Origin: Methylosinus sp. Sm6
GTDB taxonomy: Bacteria; Pseudomonadota; Alphaproteobacteria; Rhizobiales; Beijerinckiaceae
Assembly: GCF_019802345.1 (NCBI RefSeq)
Contig: NZ_JAINDZ010000020.1
Coordinates: 26,335-90,334 of the forward strand
Direction of reading: 5' to 3'
Length of the DNA: 64,000 bases
Both the position numbers and the translations under genes were made by a program. This document shows positions 25,672-35,039 of the stretch, one piece after another (the first letter of the stretch is position 1; every line of letters begins with the position of its first letter). Under the pieces are notes generated by a model, which was not told the origin of the DNA, ran no database searches, and was given only the letters and a program-made list of their open reading frames with translations.

Positions 25672-26520
25672 TCATATTGAATTTCCCTTCGTTTTTCCCT
25701 GTTTTCCCAAACTTTTCGATCCCGGTTTGGGCGATTTGTTCCCTTCCCGCCCCGCCTCCAATCTCAGTATTGCCGCCTCGGCCAGCCGCTCTTGATCCGC
25801 GTCGCGCGTATAGCGCTCCGCTTCGGCGAGCGTCTTGTGGCCGAGGATCGCCATGATTTCGCGCGCCGAACAGCCGGCCTCGGCGAGGCGCCGGCCCGCG
25901 GCCTTGCGCAGGCCATGCGGCCGGCATTCGAGCGGGAGCCCCGCCTCGGCGATTGCGTCTCGCATGAAGCCGGAAAAGCCGTCGACGGTGAAGGGCTTGC
26001 CGAACGCTGTGTTCAAGATCGTGACATGCTCTCGCGCCGCAACGGCGAGGATGGCCCGCAGATCGCGGTGAAGCGGTATGACGAGGCGCGCGCCTGTCTT
26101 TTGCTGCGTCAATCGGATCGTATCGCCCGTCACATCGCCCCAGGTCATTCGATGCACGTCCGAGCGGCGCTGCCCGGTAAAGAGCATCACCGCGAAGGCA
26201 AGGCGCTCGCGCGTGCCGACCGGCCAGCGCTTTTCGAATTGCTTGATTTCATGCTCGGACCAGGACCGAATTTCGTGCGTCTTCGGCCGCTTGATCCCGA
26301 GCGACGGGTCATGCTTCAGCCAGCCGATATCGATAGCGTGGCGGATCAGCACCCGGAGCATCTTCAAAATGGCGAGCCGCTGGCCCGGCCGATCGGCGTA
26401 GGGCTGCAAAATCTTCGTGATGATCCCTTCGCGCGCCCCCTTGCCACGCCGGAAGTATATTCACAGTTTACCATGCCGATCCGTCCAGGCTTCAACATGG
26501 GGCGGGCGCTTGCGCGACAT
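25672..26520 (-). pseudogene. int: Tyrosine integrase, internally deleted and interrupted
   Basis: A phage/island-type tyrosine recombinase. The catalytic domain is well kept: FTGQRRSDVHRMTWGDV (first Arg), HGLRKAAGRRLAEAG (His-x-x-Arg), GHKTLAEAERYT (His and nucleophile Tyr). From Met 26520 the frame reads MSRKRPPHVEAWTDRHGKL, then a TGA (about 26461), then IYFRRGKGAREGIITKILQPYADRPGQ. RRGKGAR is normally followed by more than 80 residues before the ILQPYADRPG motif, so part of the arm and core-binding region is deleted. The stop plus the deletion make an active integrase unlikely. It lies at the right border of the accessory region and may once have inserted the island. Confidence 0.8.
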
Positions 26521-26522
26521 GC

Positions 26523-26755
26523 TCAATCGCTCCAACTGTCGTCGGGCGCGGCGGCGCCGTCATGCGGAAGATGATCGGCGAATGTGTCGAGTTCGTTCCG
26601 ATCCCATACCTTGAAGGAATACAGCTTCTTCGGCGCTGGAACGACGCCATCCTTGACCAGCTTGTCGAAGGTCACGGGCGACATGTCGAGATAGCTTGCG
26701 GCGCGCTCACGGCGGAGCAGCCTCGGCGCTATGCCGAGTTTCTGTGTTGCGCTCC
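26523..26755 (-). pseudogene. AlpA/excisionase-like HTH protein, start lost
   Basis: An open frame of about 80 codons ending two bases before the integrase start. It reads LGIAPRLLRRERAASYLDMSP, then VTFDKLVKDGVVPAPKKLYS and FKVWDRNELDTFADHL, the winged-helix pattern of AlpA/excisionase-type regulators encoded with integrases. Upstream of LGIAPR the frame continues to a TAA without any ATG, GTG or TTG; the first Met is the internal one in YLDMSP. Either the start codon has been lost by mutation or only a short form is made. Confidence 0.55.
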
Positions 26756-27271
26756 TCCCCTCCTCCTCCTCGTGACGACGCGAGCAGGGAAGTGCAGGTG
26801 ATCGTTAGCGCTGAGAGTCATATCCGTCAACCCGGCGTTATGTCTCGCGATCGAACGCAGCGTGAGCGAATGGAGGCGCATCTCTGGCCACCAAGCCGCG
26901 AGGGACGGGCATCTATATCGAGCCTCCGGTAAAGGGTCGCAAGCTCGCAAGACGCCGTCGCTATTGGTCGGCGGAGTCCTGCGACATCGCGTTTCTCGGG
27001 ACGATGATGAACGATCAGACGAATTCGTTCGACGGCTGCTGCGACAATTTAGCTCAGGGAACGATATGGCCGCGTAACCGCAGTGCTTGGACGTGCTCGT
27101 TCAAGAAGTTGGACGCGGTGTCGAAGCAGCGATGGCTCCGCATTCAGTTTCACTTGGAAAGGGACACCGCGATGATATAGTCGCTCTCGCATTCTCGAAA
27201 AAAAATACAAATGTCGGCCTTCAAGAGATCGCAGGCGGGCCAATCGAAGGCAGCCACACGAGGATTCCACC
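26756..27271. other. Decayed stretch with a possible coding remnant
   Basis: No intact gene is recognised. A plus-strand frame of about 100 codons ending at 27180 (it contains IYIEPPVKGRKLARRRRYW and KKLDAVSKQRWLRIQFHLE) reads like protein but lacks a proper start and matches no family I know. It may be the tail of a lost island gene. The last 60 bases hold the leader of the S41 protease gene. Confidence 0.3.
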
Positions 27272-28489
27272 ATGGATCCGTCTCGTCGTCACGTTCTTCT
27301 CAGCGCGATGGTTTCCGTCATGAGTGCTCCGGTTCTTGCCAATGACATCGCTCGATCGCCGTCGGCGCCGAGTCTGGCTGAAGAGGTGAAGAAGCTGGTC
27401 GAGGATCAGTTCTATGATCCCGACCGCGCCAAACGATTTGGCGCGGAAGTTGCCGCCAAGACTGAATCTGACATCGAAGCGGTTCGCCGCGGTTTGGCGG
27501 CGTTGCGCGCATCTCACACGGCGCTCTATACGGGCGCCGACTTGGACTACTACGAACTGATCGATATATTTCTTCCCATTCTACGCAAGCGCAACGACGC
27601 CGTGCTGAAGGAGATTTTTCCACCCGATGGGACGCCGTTCTACGACGGGATCGGCATCGCTACCGTCCGGTCGGGCGACGGGTGGCATGTGTCGGATGTC
27701 TACGATGCAGGGCCGGCGCGAGAGGCGGATTTTAAGGTCGGCGATCTATTGGTCAGCGCCGACGGACAACCGTTTCATCCGATCCATTCGTTCGTGGGAA
27801 GAGGGGGAACGACTGCCACCGTGACGATAAGATCGAGTCTCCGAGGACCGACGCATGAGGTGCGCGTCAAGGTGAACCGCTTTCGTCCAAATGCGCTTCA
27901 AGACGCTTCGATCAAGAGCAGTGTGAAGACGTTCAAGGTCGACGGGACGGAGATCGGATACGTGCGGCTCTGGACGCACTCCACCCCAGAGTCCCAAAAG
28001 GCTCTGCAGTCTCTTCTTTCGACGGAACCATTGAATCGGGCGTCGGCGTTGGTTGTCGATCTCCGGTGCCGCCATGGAGGGAGCCCGCCACAAGCGGCAG
28101 AGATCTTTGTCGGCGCGAGTCCTCAGATCGAAATGATCGGCAGAACAGATTCGATCGTCAATAACTTTCGATACCGAAAGCCTGTCGTTGGCATAATAGA
28201 CGGCGGCACGCGGAGCGGAATGGAGCTGTTTGCTTACACCTTGAAGAAAGCAGGAGTCCCACTCGTGGGCTCCAAGACCGAAGGCGCCGTCTTGGGCGGA
28301 ACACTCTTTTTGCTCAACGACAAATCATTACTCTATCTCGCAGTCATGGACATCAAAGTAGATGGCCAACGCCTCGAAGGCCATGGCGTCACTCCAACGG
28401 TACCCGTGGCATGGGATAAGCTCTACAGTGAAGGTCGTGATCCGCAATTGTCAGAGGCGATAAGACAAGCGAGTGTGTTGTCGCGATAG
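27272..28489 (+). CDS. PDZ-containing S41-family peptidase, exported
   Basis: A 405-residue C-terminal-processing-type protease. It starts at an ATG with GAGGA upstream and has a twin-arginine-like signal (RRHVLLSAMVSVMSAPVLA). A PDZ-like domain (about 115-200, GIGIATVRSGDGWHVSDVYDAGPAREADFKVGDLL) precedes the tail-specific protease core (220-390). That core has GYVRLWTHSTPESQKALQSLL and the nucleophile region DGGTRSGMELFAYTLKKAG, with the serine followed by the usual Gly and Glu. The general base lysine is in VGSKTEGAVLGG. It likely acts in the periplasm. It has no operon partner; a truncated RTX frame follows at once. Confidence 0.8.
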   Translation: MDPSRRHVLLSAMVSVMSAPVLANDIARSPSAPSLAEEVKKLVEDQFYDPDRAKRFGAEVAAKTESDIEAVRRGLAALRASHTALYTGADLDYYELIDIFLPILRKRNDAVLKEIFPPDGTPFYDGIGIATVRSGDGWHVSDVYDAGPAREADFKVGDLLVSADGQPFHPIHSFVGRGGTTATVTIRSSLRGPTHEVRVKVNRFRPNALQDASIKSSVKTFKVDGTEIGYVRLWTHSTPESQKALQSLLSTEPLNRASALVVDLRCRHGGSPPQAAEIFVGASPQIEMIGRTDSIVNNFRYRKPVVGIIDGGTRSGMELFAYTLKKAGVPLVGSKTEGAVLGGTLFLLNDKSLLYLAVMDIKVDGQRLEGHGVTPTVPVAWDKLYSEGRDPQLSEAIRQASVLSR

Positions 28490-29168
28490 CGACCGCCGGC
28501 AGCAACGCCCTCTATCTGAGCGTCGAAGAGCCCTATGTCGCGGGCAAAATCATCCTCGACAAAGTCGGCCAGTCCCGGAGGTTCTCGGGCGATGACAGCA
28601 ATCCTGTGACAGGCCGCTCTTTGGTCTTGCTCGCCCAAGACGCATTGTCCGGCATCGTCCTCGACGGCAACGGGGGCGGCGTTCGCCTGCTCACGTCGAC
28701 CGATGTCTACGGCGTGTCCCGAGCGATCGACTTGGTGCCCCGAGCGATCGACTTGGGCTCCACCGGCAACAGCGGCTCGATCCTCGTCGGAGTACGGCAG
28801 CCGCCTCGTTCACGCCCGGCTCTATCGTGAGCGCGGCGTCCGACGGCCTCACCGTTCGCTCCACGCATGACGGCTTCGACACCACGCTCGCCATCGGCGC
28901 CGACGCCGCCGTCACGCTCACCCAGGCGAGCGGCGCCGACACGCTGGATGGCGGCGCGGGCGTGGATGCGCTCGATTACAGCAATAAATTCGAGTCGGTC
29001 GTGCTGACGCTGAAGGGGTCGGCCAATACGGTCGCCCCGGTCGACGGCGTCGCCGAGGACACGATCCGTAATATCGAGAACGTCTACAGCGGCTCGGGCG
29101 ACGACGTGCTGAGCGGCGACGATCTCGCCAACCTCCTCTCTGGAGGCGGAGGAAACGATGTTTTTTGA
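28490..29168 (+). pseudogene. Truncated RTX-type calcium-binding protein
   Basis: Two adjoining frames rebuild the inner part of a repeat protein. The first (28490 to about 28795) reads NALYLSVEEPYVAGKIILDK and LAQDALSGIVLDGNGGGVRL, and ends in a duplicated RAIDL unit made by a tandem repeat around 28718-28757. After a shift the second reads AASFTPGSIVSAASDGLTV and then RTX nonapeptide motifs (GADTLDGGAGVDALDYS, GSGDDVLSGDDLANLLSGGG). It stops at 29168 without a secretion signal. No start codon or 5' part exists. It is a fragment of a type I secreted protein, interesting because type I secretion genes follow 500 bp downstream on the other strand. Confidence 0.65.
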
Positions 29169-29545
29169 GCGGTGTCGGAGGTCGTGGAGCGTCACGTTTC
29201 CGCGGCTCCCGAGAACAGCGCAACAGCTTGGAGTCGACGACGATCGCGGCCATCGCTGCGGACACGATCGCTCCGAGATTTGTTTGATGGTCTTGAAACT
29301 CTCGAGCGCGTGTCGTCGACGACACGCGCTCGAGAAACGCCGACAATCGACAATAGAGCCCGACATGATCCGGAACGGCGTTCGTCACCGAAATCGGTGA
29401 ACGCGCGTCACGCTAGTGCCCCGCTTCATCGAATTTGATGGGCTTCGAGAGCGAGCCTCTCGGGCCCGCAGTCCAGGGGCCGCGCTTGGACCGCGAGCCC
29501 TCAGGCTCGCCCTTCCCCCCGGTCAAATCGGCTGAAGCGCGCCAC
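29169..29545. other. Non-coding stretch with palindromes
   Basis: No convincing gene. It contains the perfect 36-bp palindrome at 29298-29333 and, at about 29449-29515, inverted copies of a CGAGCC-rich motif that recurs upstream of rimM (53120-53280). Confidence 0.4.
29298..29333. repeat. Perfect 36-bp palindrome
   Basis: The left half TCTCGAGCGCGTGTCGTC is followed immediately by its exact reverse complement, with no spacer. It lies between the truncated RTX frame and the type I secretion genes. No poly-T follows on either strand, so it is not a standard terminator. Confidence 0.8.
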
Positions 29546-29650
29546 TAGAGCGCTTTCCGATCGAACGGAATCGTTCGATCGATCAGAATTCGCTCAAACT
29601 AAAGAATCCTAGAGCGTTATCCGATCCGTTCGGATCGGATAACGCTCTAG
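29546..29650 (+). repeat. 105-bp palindromic element, copy 1
   Basis: This element begins TAGAGCGCTTTCCGATCGAA and ends GGATCGGATAACGCTCTAG. It holds two palindromes: one around CGATCGAACG...CGTTCGATCG and one, ATCCGATCC.GGATCGGAT, nearer the end. Copies with the same length lie at 36912-37016 (same orientation) and 52438-52542 (opposite). The tolC stop codon (29647-29649) lies inside it. Confidence 0.8.
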
Positions 29651-31161
29651 TTGTCTCCCGGTCCGTCCAGCCCGAACCATTTGCCGCGGGCCTTCTCGAG
29701 ATGGGACGCCGCATCGTAGATCGTCGTTTCCAGCCGCAGCTGCTCGGCCGAGAGGCGGCCGACCGCGGCGAGCGACGCGTAGGCGGCGACGATGCGGTCG
29801 CGTTGCGCGCTCACCAGATCGACGCGCGCGTTGAGCAGCGCCTGCTGGGCGTTCAGCACGTCGAGCGTCGTGCGCTGCCCCAGCTGCGCCTCGTCGCGCA
29901 CGCCCTTCAGCGCCACTTCCGCCGCTTTCACCGCCACCCGCCCCGCGGCAATCGAGCCGATCGCCATCTTCAGCTGGCTGAAGCTCGATACGACGGCGGC
30001 GCGCGCCGCGTCGCGCTGCAGGTCGGCGTTGAAGCGCGCCTGGCTCAATTGCGCCTTGGCCTGGCGGACCGACGCATATTCGACGCCGCCCTGGTAGATC
30101 GGCACGTTGAGCGCGCCGCTCACCTGCGCGGTGAGCTGCCGCGTGCCCGGAATGCCGAAATAGGATTCATATTGTTGATTGACCTGCAGATTCGCCGACA
30201 CGGTGGGGAGCAGCGCGCCTTCGCCGACTTTCACCGCCGACTCGGCGGCGTCGACCTGGTGTCGCGCCGCGACGACGCTCGGATGCTCTGCGAGCGCGAT
30301 GCCGATCGCCTCGCCAGAGGACTTCGGCAACAAATGCTCGATCGTCGCCGCCGGCTCCAAATGCTGCGGCTCGACGCCGACCACCTGACGGAAATTGGCG
30401 GCGCTGGTCGCGAGCGTCGCCTCGGCCGAATTCGCCTCCATCTCCGCATGGGCGAGCGCCGCCTGCGCTTGCGCGACATCGGTGAGGCTGAGCTCGCCGA
30501 GCTCCTGCCGATGCCGCGTCACCCGCAATTGCTCTTTCAGGACAGCGATATTGTTCTTGCGCAGGCCGAGAACGGCCGTGTCGCGCAACACATTCATATA
30601 GGCGGTCGCGGCGTTCTGGAGCGTCGTCTGTTCCGTGAGCCGCATCGTCGCTCGCGCGGCGAAAACGCCCGACTCGGCCTGACGGACGGAATTATCCGTG
30701 CGCCATCCGTCGAACAGCGGCTGCGACAGCACGAAGCCGGCGGCGCGCGGCTCGCCGATGATCTGCTCGGTGACGTAGAGCCGCTCGTTGAAACCATTGC
30801 GGCCGGCCGGCTGGCGCAGCCGGTTGAATTGCGGACCGCCGTTGACGGAGGCGTTGAGCTTCGGCCGCATGCCTCCCGCCGCCTTGGCGACATCCTCGTC
30901 ACGCGCCCAGACATTGGCCCGCTGTTGGTTGAGGTCCGGATTGCCGACATAGGCCTTGGCCAGCGCCGACCCCATGGTTTCCGCCCGCGTCGCGCGGCCA
31001 TGGAGCGAGGCCAGCAGAGCCGCGCCGAGCAAGAGAGCTCGCCCGAACGGAGCCTCACGTGGAGGGGCCGCCGACGCCGCGCATCGGTGCGATTTTCGAA
31101 ACGCCATCACGCAACGCTCTCGACTCTTGGACGCTCTCGACGAGGAGCCATCGGGCTCCAT
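29647..31161 (-). CDS. TolC-family outer-membrane channel of a type I secretion system
   Basis: A 504-residue TolC-like protein that forms the outer-membrane duct of type I secretion. After a basic N-terminus, a signal segment FGRALLLGAALLASLHG leads to the two OEP repeats: ALAKAYVGNPDLNQQRANVWA and, in the second half, SSFSQLKMAIGSIAAGRVAV followed by LDVLNAQQALLNARVDLVSAQRDRIVAAY, which is diagnostic of TolC. The start at 31161 has AGAAGG just upstream; Met 31107 is an alternative. The last codons and the TAG stop fall in the 105-bp repeat, so the natural C-terminus may have been replaced. It is the last gene after the HlyD and ABC genes, 9 nt downstream of hlyD. Confidence 0.85.
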   Translation of the reverse strand: MEPDGSSSRASKSRERCVMAFRKSHRCAASAAPPREAPFGRALLLGAALLASLHGRATRAETMGSALAKAYVGNPDLNQQRANVWARDEDVAKAAGGMRPKLNASVNGGPQFNRLRQPAGRNGFNERLYVTEQIIGEPRAAGFVLSQPLFDGWRTDNSVRQAESGVFAARATMRLTEQTTLQNAATAYMNVLRDTAVLGLRKNNIAVLKEQLRVTRHRQELGELSLTDVAQAQAALAHAEMEANSAEATLATSAANFRQVVGVEPQHLEPAATIEHLLPKSSGEAIGIALAEHPSVVAARHQVDAAESAVKVGEGALLPTVSANLQVNQQYESYFGIPGTRQLTAQVSGALNVPIYQGGVEYASVRQAKAQLSQARFNADLQRDAARAAVVSSFSQLKMAIGSIAAGRVAVKAAEVALKGVRDEAQLGQRTTLDVLNAQQALLNARVDLVSAQRDRIVAAYASLAAVGRLSAEQLRLETTIYDAASHLEKARGKWFGLDGPGDN

Positions 31162-31170
31162 GCCGCCTTC

Positions 31171-32628
31171 TCATCTTTCACGCAATGCTCGCGACGCGGT
31201 CTCGACCAGCGGCGAAAACAAATATTCGAGAATCCGCCGCTTGCCGGTCCTGATCTCGACCGCCACGGACATTCCCGGCGAGAGGGGAACATCGACGCCG
31301 TCCACGGTCATGAACCGCCGCTCGGGCGCCACGGTCACCGGAAACACCAGATTCTGCACGCGCTGCGCGCCGCCGAAATAGCTCGCCTTCTGCGACTTGG
31401 CCGGATTGGCTTCGGCGATCTGCGCGTCCGGCTCCGGAATGGCGTCGCGCGCCACGCGCGTGACGGCGCCGTCGAGAGATCCGTAGCGAGTGAAAGGAAA
31501 AGACTCGATCTTGATCACCGCCTTTTGACCCGCTTGGATGAAGCCGACGTCCTTGTTCTCCGCATAGCATTCGATCTCGAGGCCGGCGTCGTCCGGGACG
31601 ATGCGCATGAGCTCCTCGCCCGGCGAAACGACCTGATGCTTCGAGGTGATGGAGAGTCCGAGAATCGTGCCGGCGATCGGGCTGACGAGCGTCATATGGC
31701 CGGTCCGCGCATGGGCCTTCGACGCCTTCTGCTCGAGATCGTCGATCTGGCGCCCGGCCTCGGCGAATTTCTGCGCATTATCGGCGATGAAGCTTTCGAA
31801 CGCCTTCTCGCGCTCCTTGGCGAGAACATCGACATTGGCGCTGGCCTCGACGAGCTGGCCCTTCTGCGTCGCCAGCGCCGTCTGCTGGTTCTGCAGCGTC
31901 TCCTGAGCGTCGAGCAGGCTCGCCGGCGCGATCGCCTTGCGCGTGACCAGCGCGGCGCGCATCTCGACGCGCTTCTTCAGCGTCTCGATGAGAACTTCCT
32001 GCGCGGCGATCGTGTTGTCGAGGCGCTTTTCTTCGGCGCGCTTCTCGACGATCTGCGCCTCGAAGCTCTGCGCCGAGGATCGCAATTGCGCCAAATCGCC
32101 GTCGAGGACTCTCTGCTCGCGGCGACGCGTGTCGAGCGGAATATCCTCCGGCCAATCGATCTTCTGCGCCGGCGCGACCTCTCGCCGCTCGGCCGCGGCG
32201 ATGGCGATTTTGCGCCGCAGCCATTCGGCGCGGAAGGCGGCGAGCGCCGCCTTGGACGAGGCTTCATCCGCGACGGCCTCGGTCGGATCGAGCTCGATCA
32301 GAATGTCTCCGGCAGCGACATGTCGTCCGTTCTCCACATGAACGGCGGCGACCTTGCCGATCTCCAGAGGCTGCACGGTCTTCACGCGGCCGGACGGCTG
32401 GATCTTTCCTTGGGCTGTCGCCAATATGTCGATCTCTCCGAAATAGCTCCAGCCGATCGCGAAGACCGCCAGCAGGCATATGCTCCACAACAGGCCGATC
32501 TGGATCGGCGAGGGCGGCGTTTCCAGAATGGCGAGCGCCGCCGGCAGGAACTCCTGGTCGGAGCGCGTCATGCGCTGTCGAACCATGTCTCTCTGCTTGT
32601 CGGCGAAGCGACGCCAGATCGTCATCAC
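31171..32628 (-). CDS. HlyD-family membrane fusion protein of type I secretion
   Basis: A 485-residue periplasmic adaptor. A short cytoplasmic segment precedes one membrane helix (IGLLWSICLLAVFAIGWSYFG, about 42-62). Then come a biotinyl-lipoyl half motif (GKIQPSGRVKTVQPLEIGKVAAVHVENGRHV), a long coiled-coil hairpin rich in Ala, Glu and Lys (about 150-290), the second lipoyl half (MTLVSPIAGTILGLSI) and a beta-barrel region ending in PLSPGMSVAVEIRTGKRRILEYLFSPL, the usual HlyD ending. It overlaps the stop of the ABC transporter gene by 4 nt. It would link that inner-membrane exporter to the TolC-like channel. Confidence 0.88.
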   Translation of the reverse strand: MMTIWRRFADKQRDMVRQRMTRSDQEFLPAALAILETPPSPIQIGLLWSICLLAVFAIGWSYFGEIDILATAQGKIQPSGRVKTVQPLEIGKVAAVHVENGRHVAAGDILIELDPTEAVADEASSKAALAAFRAEWLRRKIAIAAAERREVAPAQKIDWPEDIPLDTRRREQRVLDGDLAQLRSSAQSFEAQIVEKRAEEKRLDNTIAAQEVLIETLKKRVEMRAALVTRKAIAPASLLDAQETLQNQQTALATQKGQLVEASANVDVLAKEREKAFESFIADNAQKFAEAGRQIDDLEQKASKAHARTGHMTLVSPIAGTILGLSITSKHQVVSPGEELMRIVPDDAGLEIECYAENKDVGFIQAGQKAVIKIESFPFTRYGSLDGAVTRVARDAIPEPDAQIAEANPAKSQKASYFGGAQRVQNLVFPVTVAPERRFMTVDGVDVPLSPGMSVAVEIRTGKRRILEYLFSPLVETASRALRER

Positions 32629-34784
32629 GTCCTCGTCAGATCGTTCTGCAACGCCCAGAGATGCGCATAAATCCCCTTCCCGGCGAGCAGCTCGTCATGC
32701 GTTCCGACCTCGACGATCCGCCCCTCGTGCATGCCGATGATCTTGCTGCAGGGACGCACCGCCTGAAGCCGATGGGCGATGATGATGACGGTGCGGCCCT
32801 TGACGATTTCGAGCATATTCTTCTGGATCACGCGCTCGCTTTCGTAATCGAGCGCGCTGGTCGCCTCGTCGAAAATCAGGATCGGCGGATTCATGGCGAG
32901 CGCGCGGGCGATGGCGATGCGCTGCCGCTGCCCGCCCGAGAGATTGGCGCCGCGCTCCTCGATCACCGTGTCATAGCCGCGCGGCAGCTTGCCGACGAAT
33001 TCGTCGGCGCCGGCGAGCCGCGCCACGCCCATCGCCTGAGCGCGCGACATCGCGGGGTTGGAGAGCGCGATATTGTCGTGGATCGAGCGGTTGAAAAGAA
33101 GATTTTCCTGCAGCACGACGCCGATCTGCGCGCGCAGCCAAGCCGGGCTCACCTGCGAGAGATCGACGCCATCGACCAGCACCTGTCCCTGTTCGGGCAG
33201 ATAGAAGCGCTGAATGAGCTTGGTGAGCGTCGATTTTCCCGACCCCGAGCGGCCGACGACGCCGACGACCTCGCCCGGCCGGATCGACAGCGAAATATTC
33301 TTCAACACCTCCGGCGCGCCGGGACGATAGCGGAAGGAGACATTGCGCAGCTCGATCGCGCCCTTGGCCCGCGGCAGATGGCCATGCGCGACATTCAGCG
33401 GCTCGGTCGGCATGTTGAGAATGTCGCCGAGCCGGTCGATGGAGATCTGCACCTGCTGGAAATCCTGCCAGATCTGCGACAGCCGCAGGATCGGCTGCGC
33501 CACCTGTCCCGAGATCATGTTGAAGGCGACGAGCTCTCCGACCGACAGCTCGCCGTCGATCACCGCCTTGGCGCCGAACAGCAGCAGGGCCGCATTGGTC
33601 AGCTTGCTCACATATTGGATCGCGCTCTGCCCGCCCGCGCCGACCAATCCCGCGTCAAAGGAGCAGGAGACATAAGCTGCGAGCTTCTCCTCCCATTGCG
33701 CCTGCATGGTCGGCTCGACGGCCGCCGCCTTTATGGTCTGCACGCCGACGATCGACTCGACCAGCATCTGCTGGCTTTCGGCCCCGCGGTTGAACTTCTC
33801 CTTGATCAGCTCGCGAAGCGCCGGGCGGACCAATTGCGCGATGAGCAGATAGAGCGGGATCGAGAGCAGCACGATCAGCGTCAGCTTCCACGAATAGGCG
33901 AAGAGGACGATGATGAAGACGATGGTGAAGAAGATGTCGAGCGCCGAGAACAGCCCCTGGCCGGTGAGGAAGGAGCGGATGGTCTCGAGCTCGCGAACGC
34001 GCGCGACCGTCTGTCCGGCCGGACGGGTTTCGAAATAGCTCATCGGCAGGCGGAAGAGATGAAAGAACAGCCGCCGCCCGAGCTCCACGTCGATCCTGTT
34101 GGTCGTGTGCGACAGCGCATAGGTGCGCAGATATTGCAGAACGACGTCGAACAGGCCGATGACGGCGAGGCCGCCGACGAGGACGAACAGCGTGTCATAG
34201 CCCTTGTGGCTGAGCACCTTGTCGATCACCACCTGGAAGAACAGCGGCGTCACGAGCGCGAAGATCTGCACGATGAAGGAGGCGGCGATCACATGCGCGA
34301 GCGCGCGCCGGTAGCGCCAGATCGACGGCAGGAACCATTTGAAGCCGAATGTCTGCGGATCGACGCCGGCGCCGCCGAGCTTGCGCGAGATGAGGATCGC
34401 TTCGCCGCCCATCTCCTCGACGAGGCGCTCGAGCGGCAGCTCGCGATCCGCCCGCGTGATCGGATCGACCAGCCGATAATTGCCGGACGGGAGCCTTCCG
34501 CCGAGCACCTGGAACAAGCCGTCGCGCATGCGGAGGATCGACGGAGCCGGCAAGGCGCCGACGCGATCCGCGTCCGGATCGGCGACGATGCGGGCCTTGA
34601 GGCCGATCAGAAGCGCGGCGCGCACGATATCCTGAGAACTCACTGGTCCGTCGCGCAGCGCGAGTTCTCTGCGAATATGCGCCGGATCCGCCACGATTCG
34701 GTAATAGGCGGCGACGCCGCATAGCGCCTGCAGTCCGGAATCGACGATTCGCGCGCTGGCGTCCGCTCCCGCGGCGACATTCAT
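32625..34784 (-). CDS. Type I secretion ABC transporter with C39-like domain
   Basis: A 719-residue HlyB-type exporter from the chosen Met (MNVAAGADASARIVDSG; the frame is open to 34982). An N-terminal peptidase-C39-like domain (1-130) carries DSGLQALCGVAAYY, where active C39 enzymes have Asp-Cys-Gly: the catalytic cysteine position is Ser, so it should bind but not cleave its substrate, as in HlyB. Membrane helices span about 155-440. The nucleotide-binding domain has Walker A GRSGSGKST, the signature LSGGQRQRIAIARAL and Walker B ILIFDEATSALD. It is the first gene of the three-gene exporter operon. The exported substrate is not clear from position, since the nearby RTX gene is broken. Confidence 0.88.
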   Translation of the reverse strand: MNVAAGADASARIVDSGLQALCGVAAYYRIVADPAHIRRELALRDGPVSSQDIVRAALLIGLKARIVADPDADRVGALPAPSILRMRDGLFQVLGGRLPSGNYRLVDPITRADRELPLERLVEEMGGEAILISRKLGGAGVDPQTFGFKWFLPSIWRYRRALAHVIAASFIVQIFALVTPLFFQVVIDKVLSHKGYDTLFVLVGGLAVIGLFDVVLQYLRTYALSHTTNRIDVELGRRLFFHLFRLPMSYFETRPAGQTVARVRELETIRSFLTGQGLFSALDIFFTIVFIIVLFAYSWKLTLIVLLSIPLYLLIAQLVRPALRELIKEKFNRGAESQQMLVESIVGVQTIKAAAVEPTMQAQWEEKLAAYVSCSFDAGLVGAGGQSAIQYVSKLTNAALLLFGAKAVIDGELSVGELVAFNMISGQVAQPILRLSQIWQDFQQVQISIDRLGDILNMPTEPLNVAHGHLPRAKGAIELRNVSFRYRPGAPEVLKNISLSIRPGEVVGVVGRSGSGKSTLTKLIQRFYLPEQGQVLVDGVDLSQVSPAWLRAQIGVVLQENLLFNRSIHDNIALSNPAMSRAQAMGVARLAGADEFVGKLPRGYDTVIEERGANLSGGQRQRIAIARALAMNPPILIFDEATSALDYESERVIQKNMLEIVKGRTVIIIAHRLQAVRPCSKIIGMHEGRIVEVGTHDELLAGKGIYAHLWALQNDLTRT

Positions 34785-35039
34785 GGCGCGGCGACTGTGG
34801 CGCGGACGAACGGCGTGAAGCCGAGGAGGCCGGGAACGGCCCAAAAGACGAGACACATGGCGTAACAACTCTATATACGAATGGCTATGCCGCTTTTCTT
34901 CATCAGTAAGCCGGCGAGTGAGCCTCAGGCAAGCCAAAAAACGAATCGGAAGACGGGAAACGGCGGCAAAGTCAGAACGCATTCCTCAGGTTGCGAAATG
35001 CTCATTGTGAGACTCGTCATTGACAGAATCCACTCACTC

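Noticed and set aside
29701..34724. Long plus-strand frames (989 and 687 codons) across the type I secretion genes
   Set aside because: The minus strand encodes recognisable TolC, HlyD and ABC proteins; the plus frames are Arg/Asp-rich shadows without start signals.
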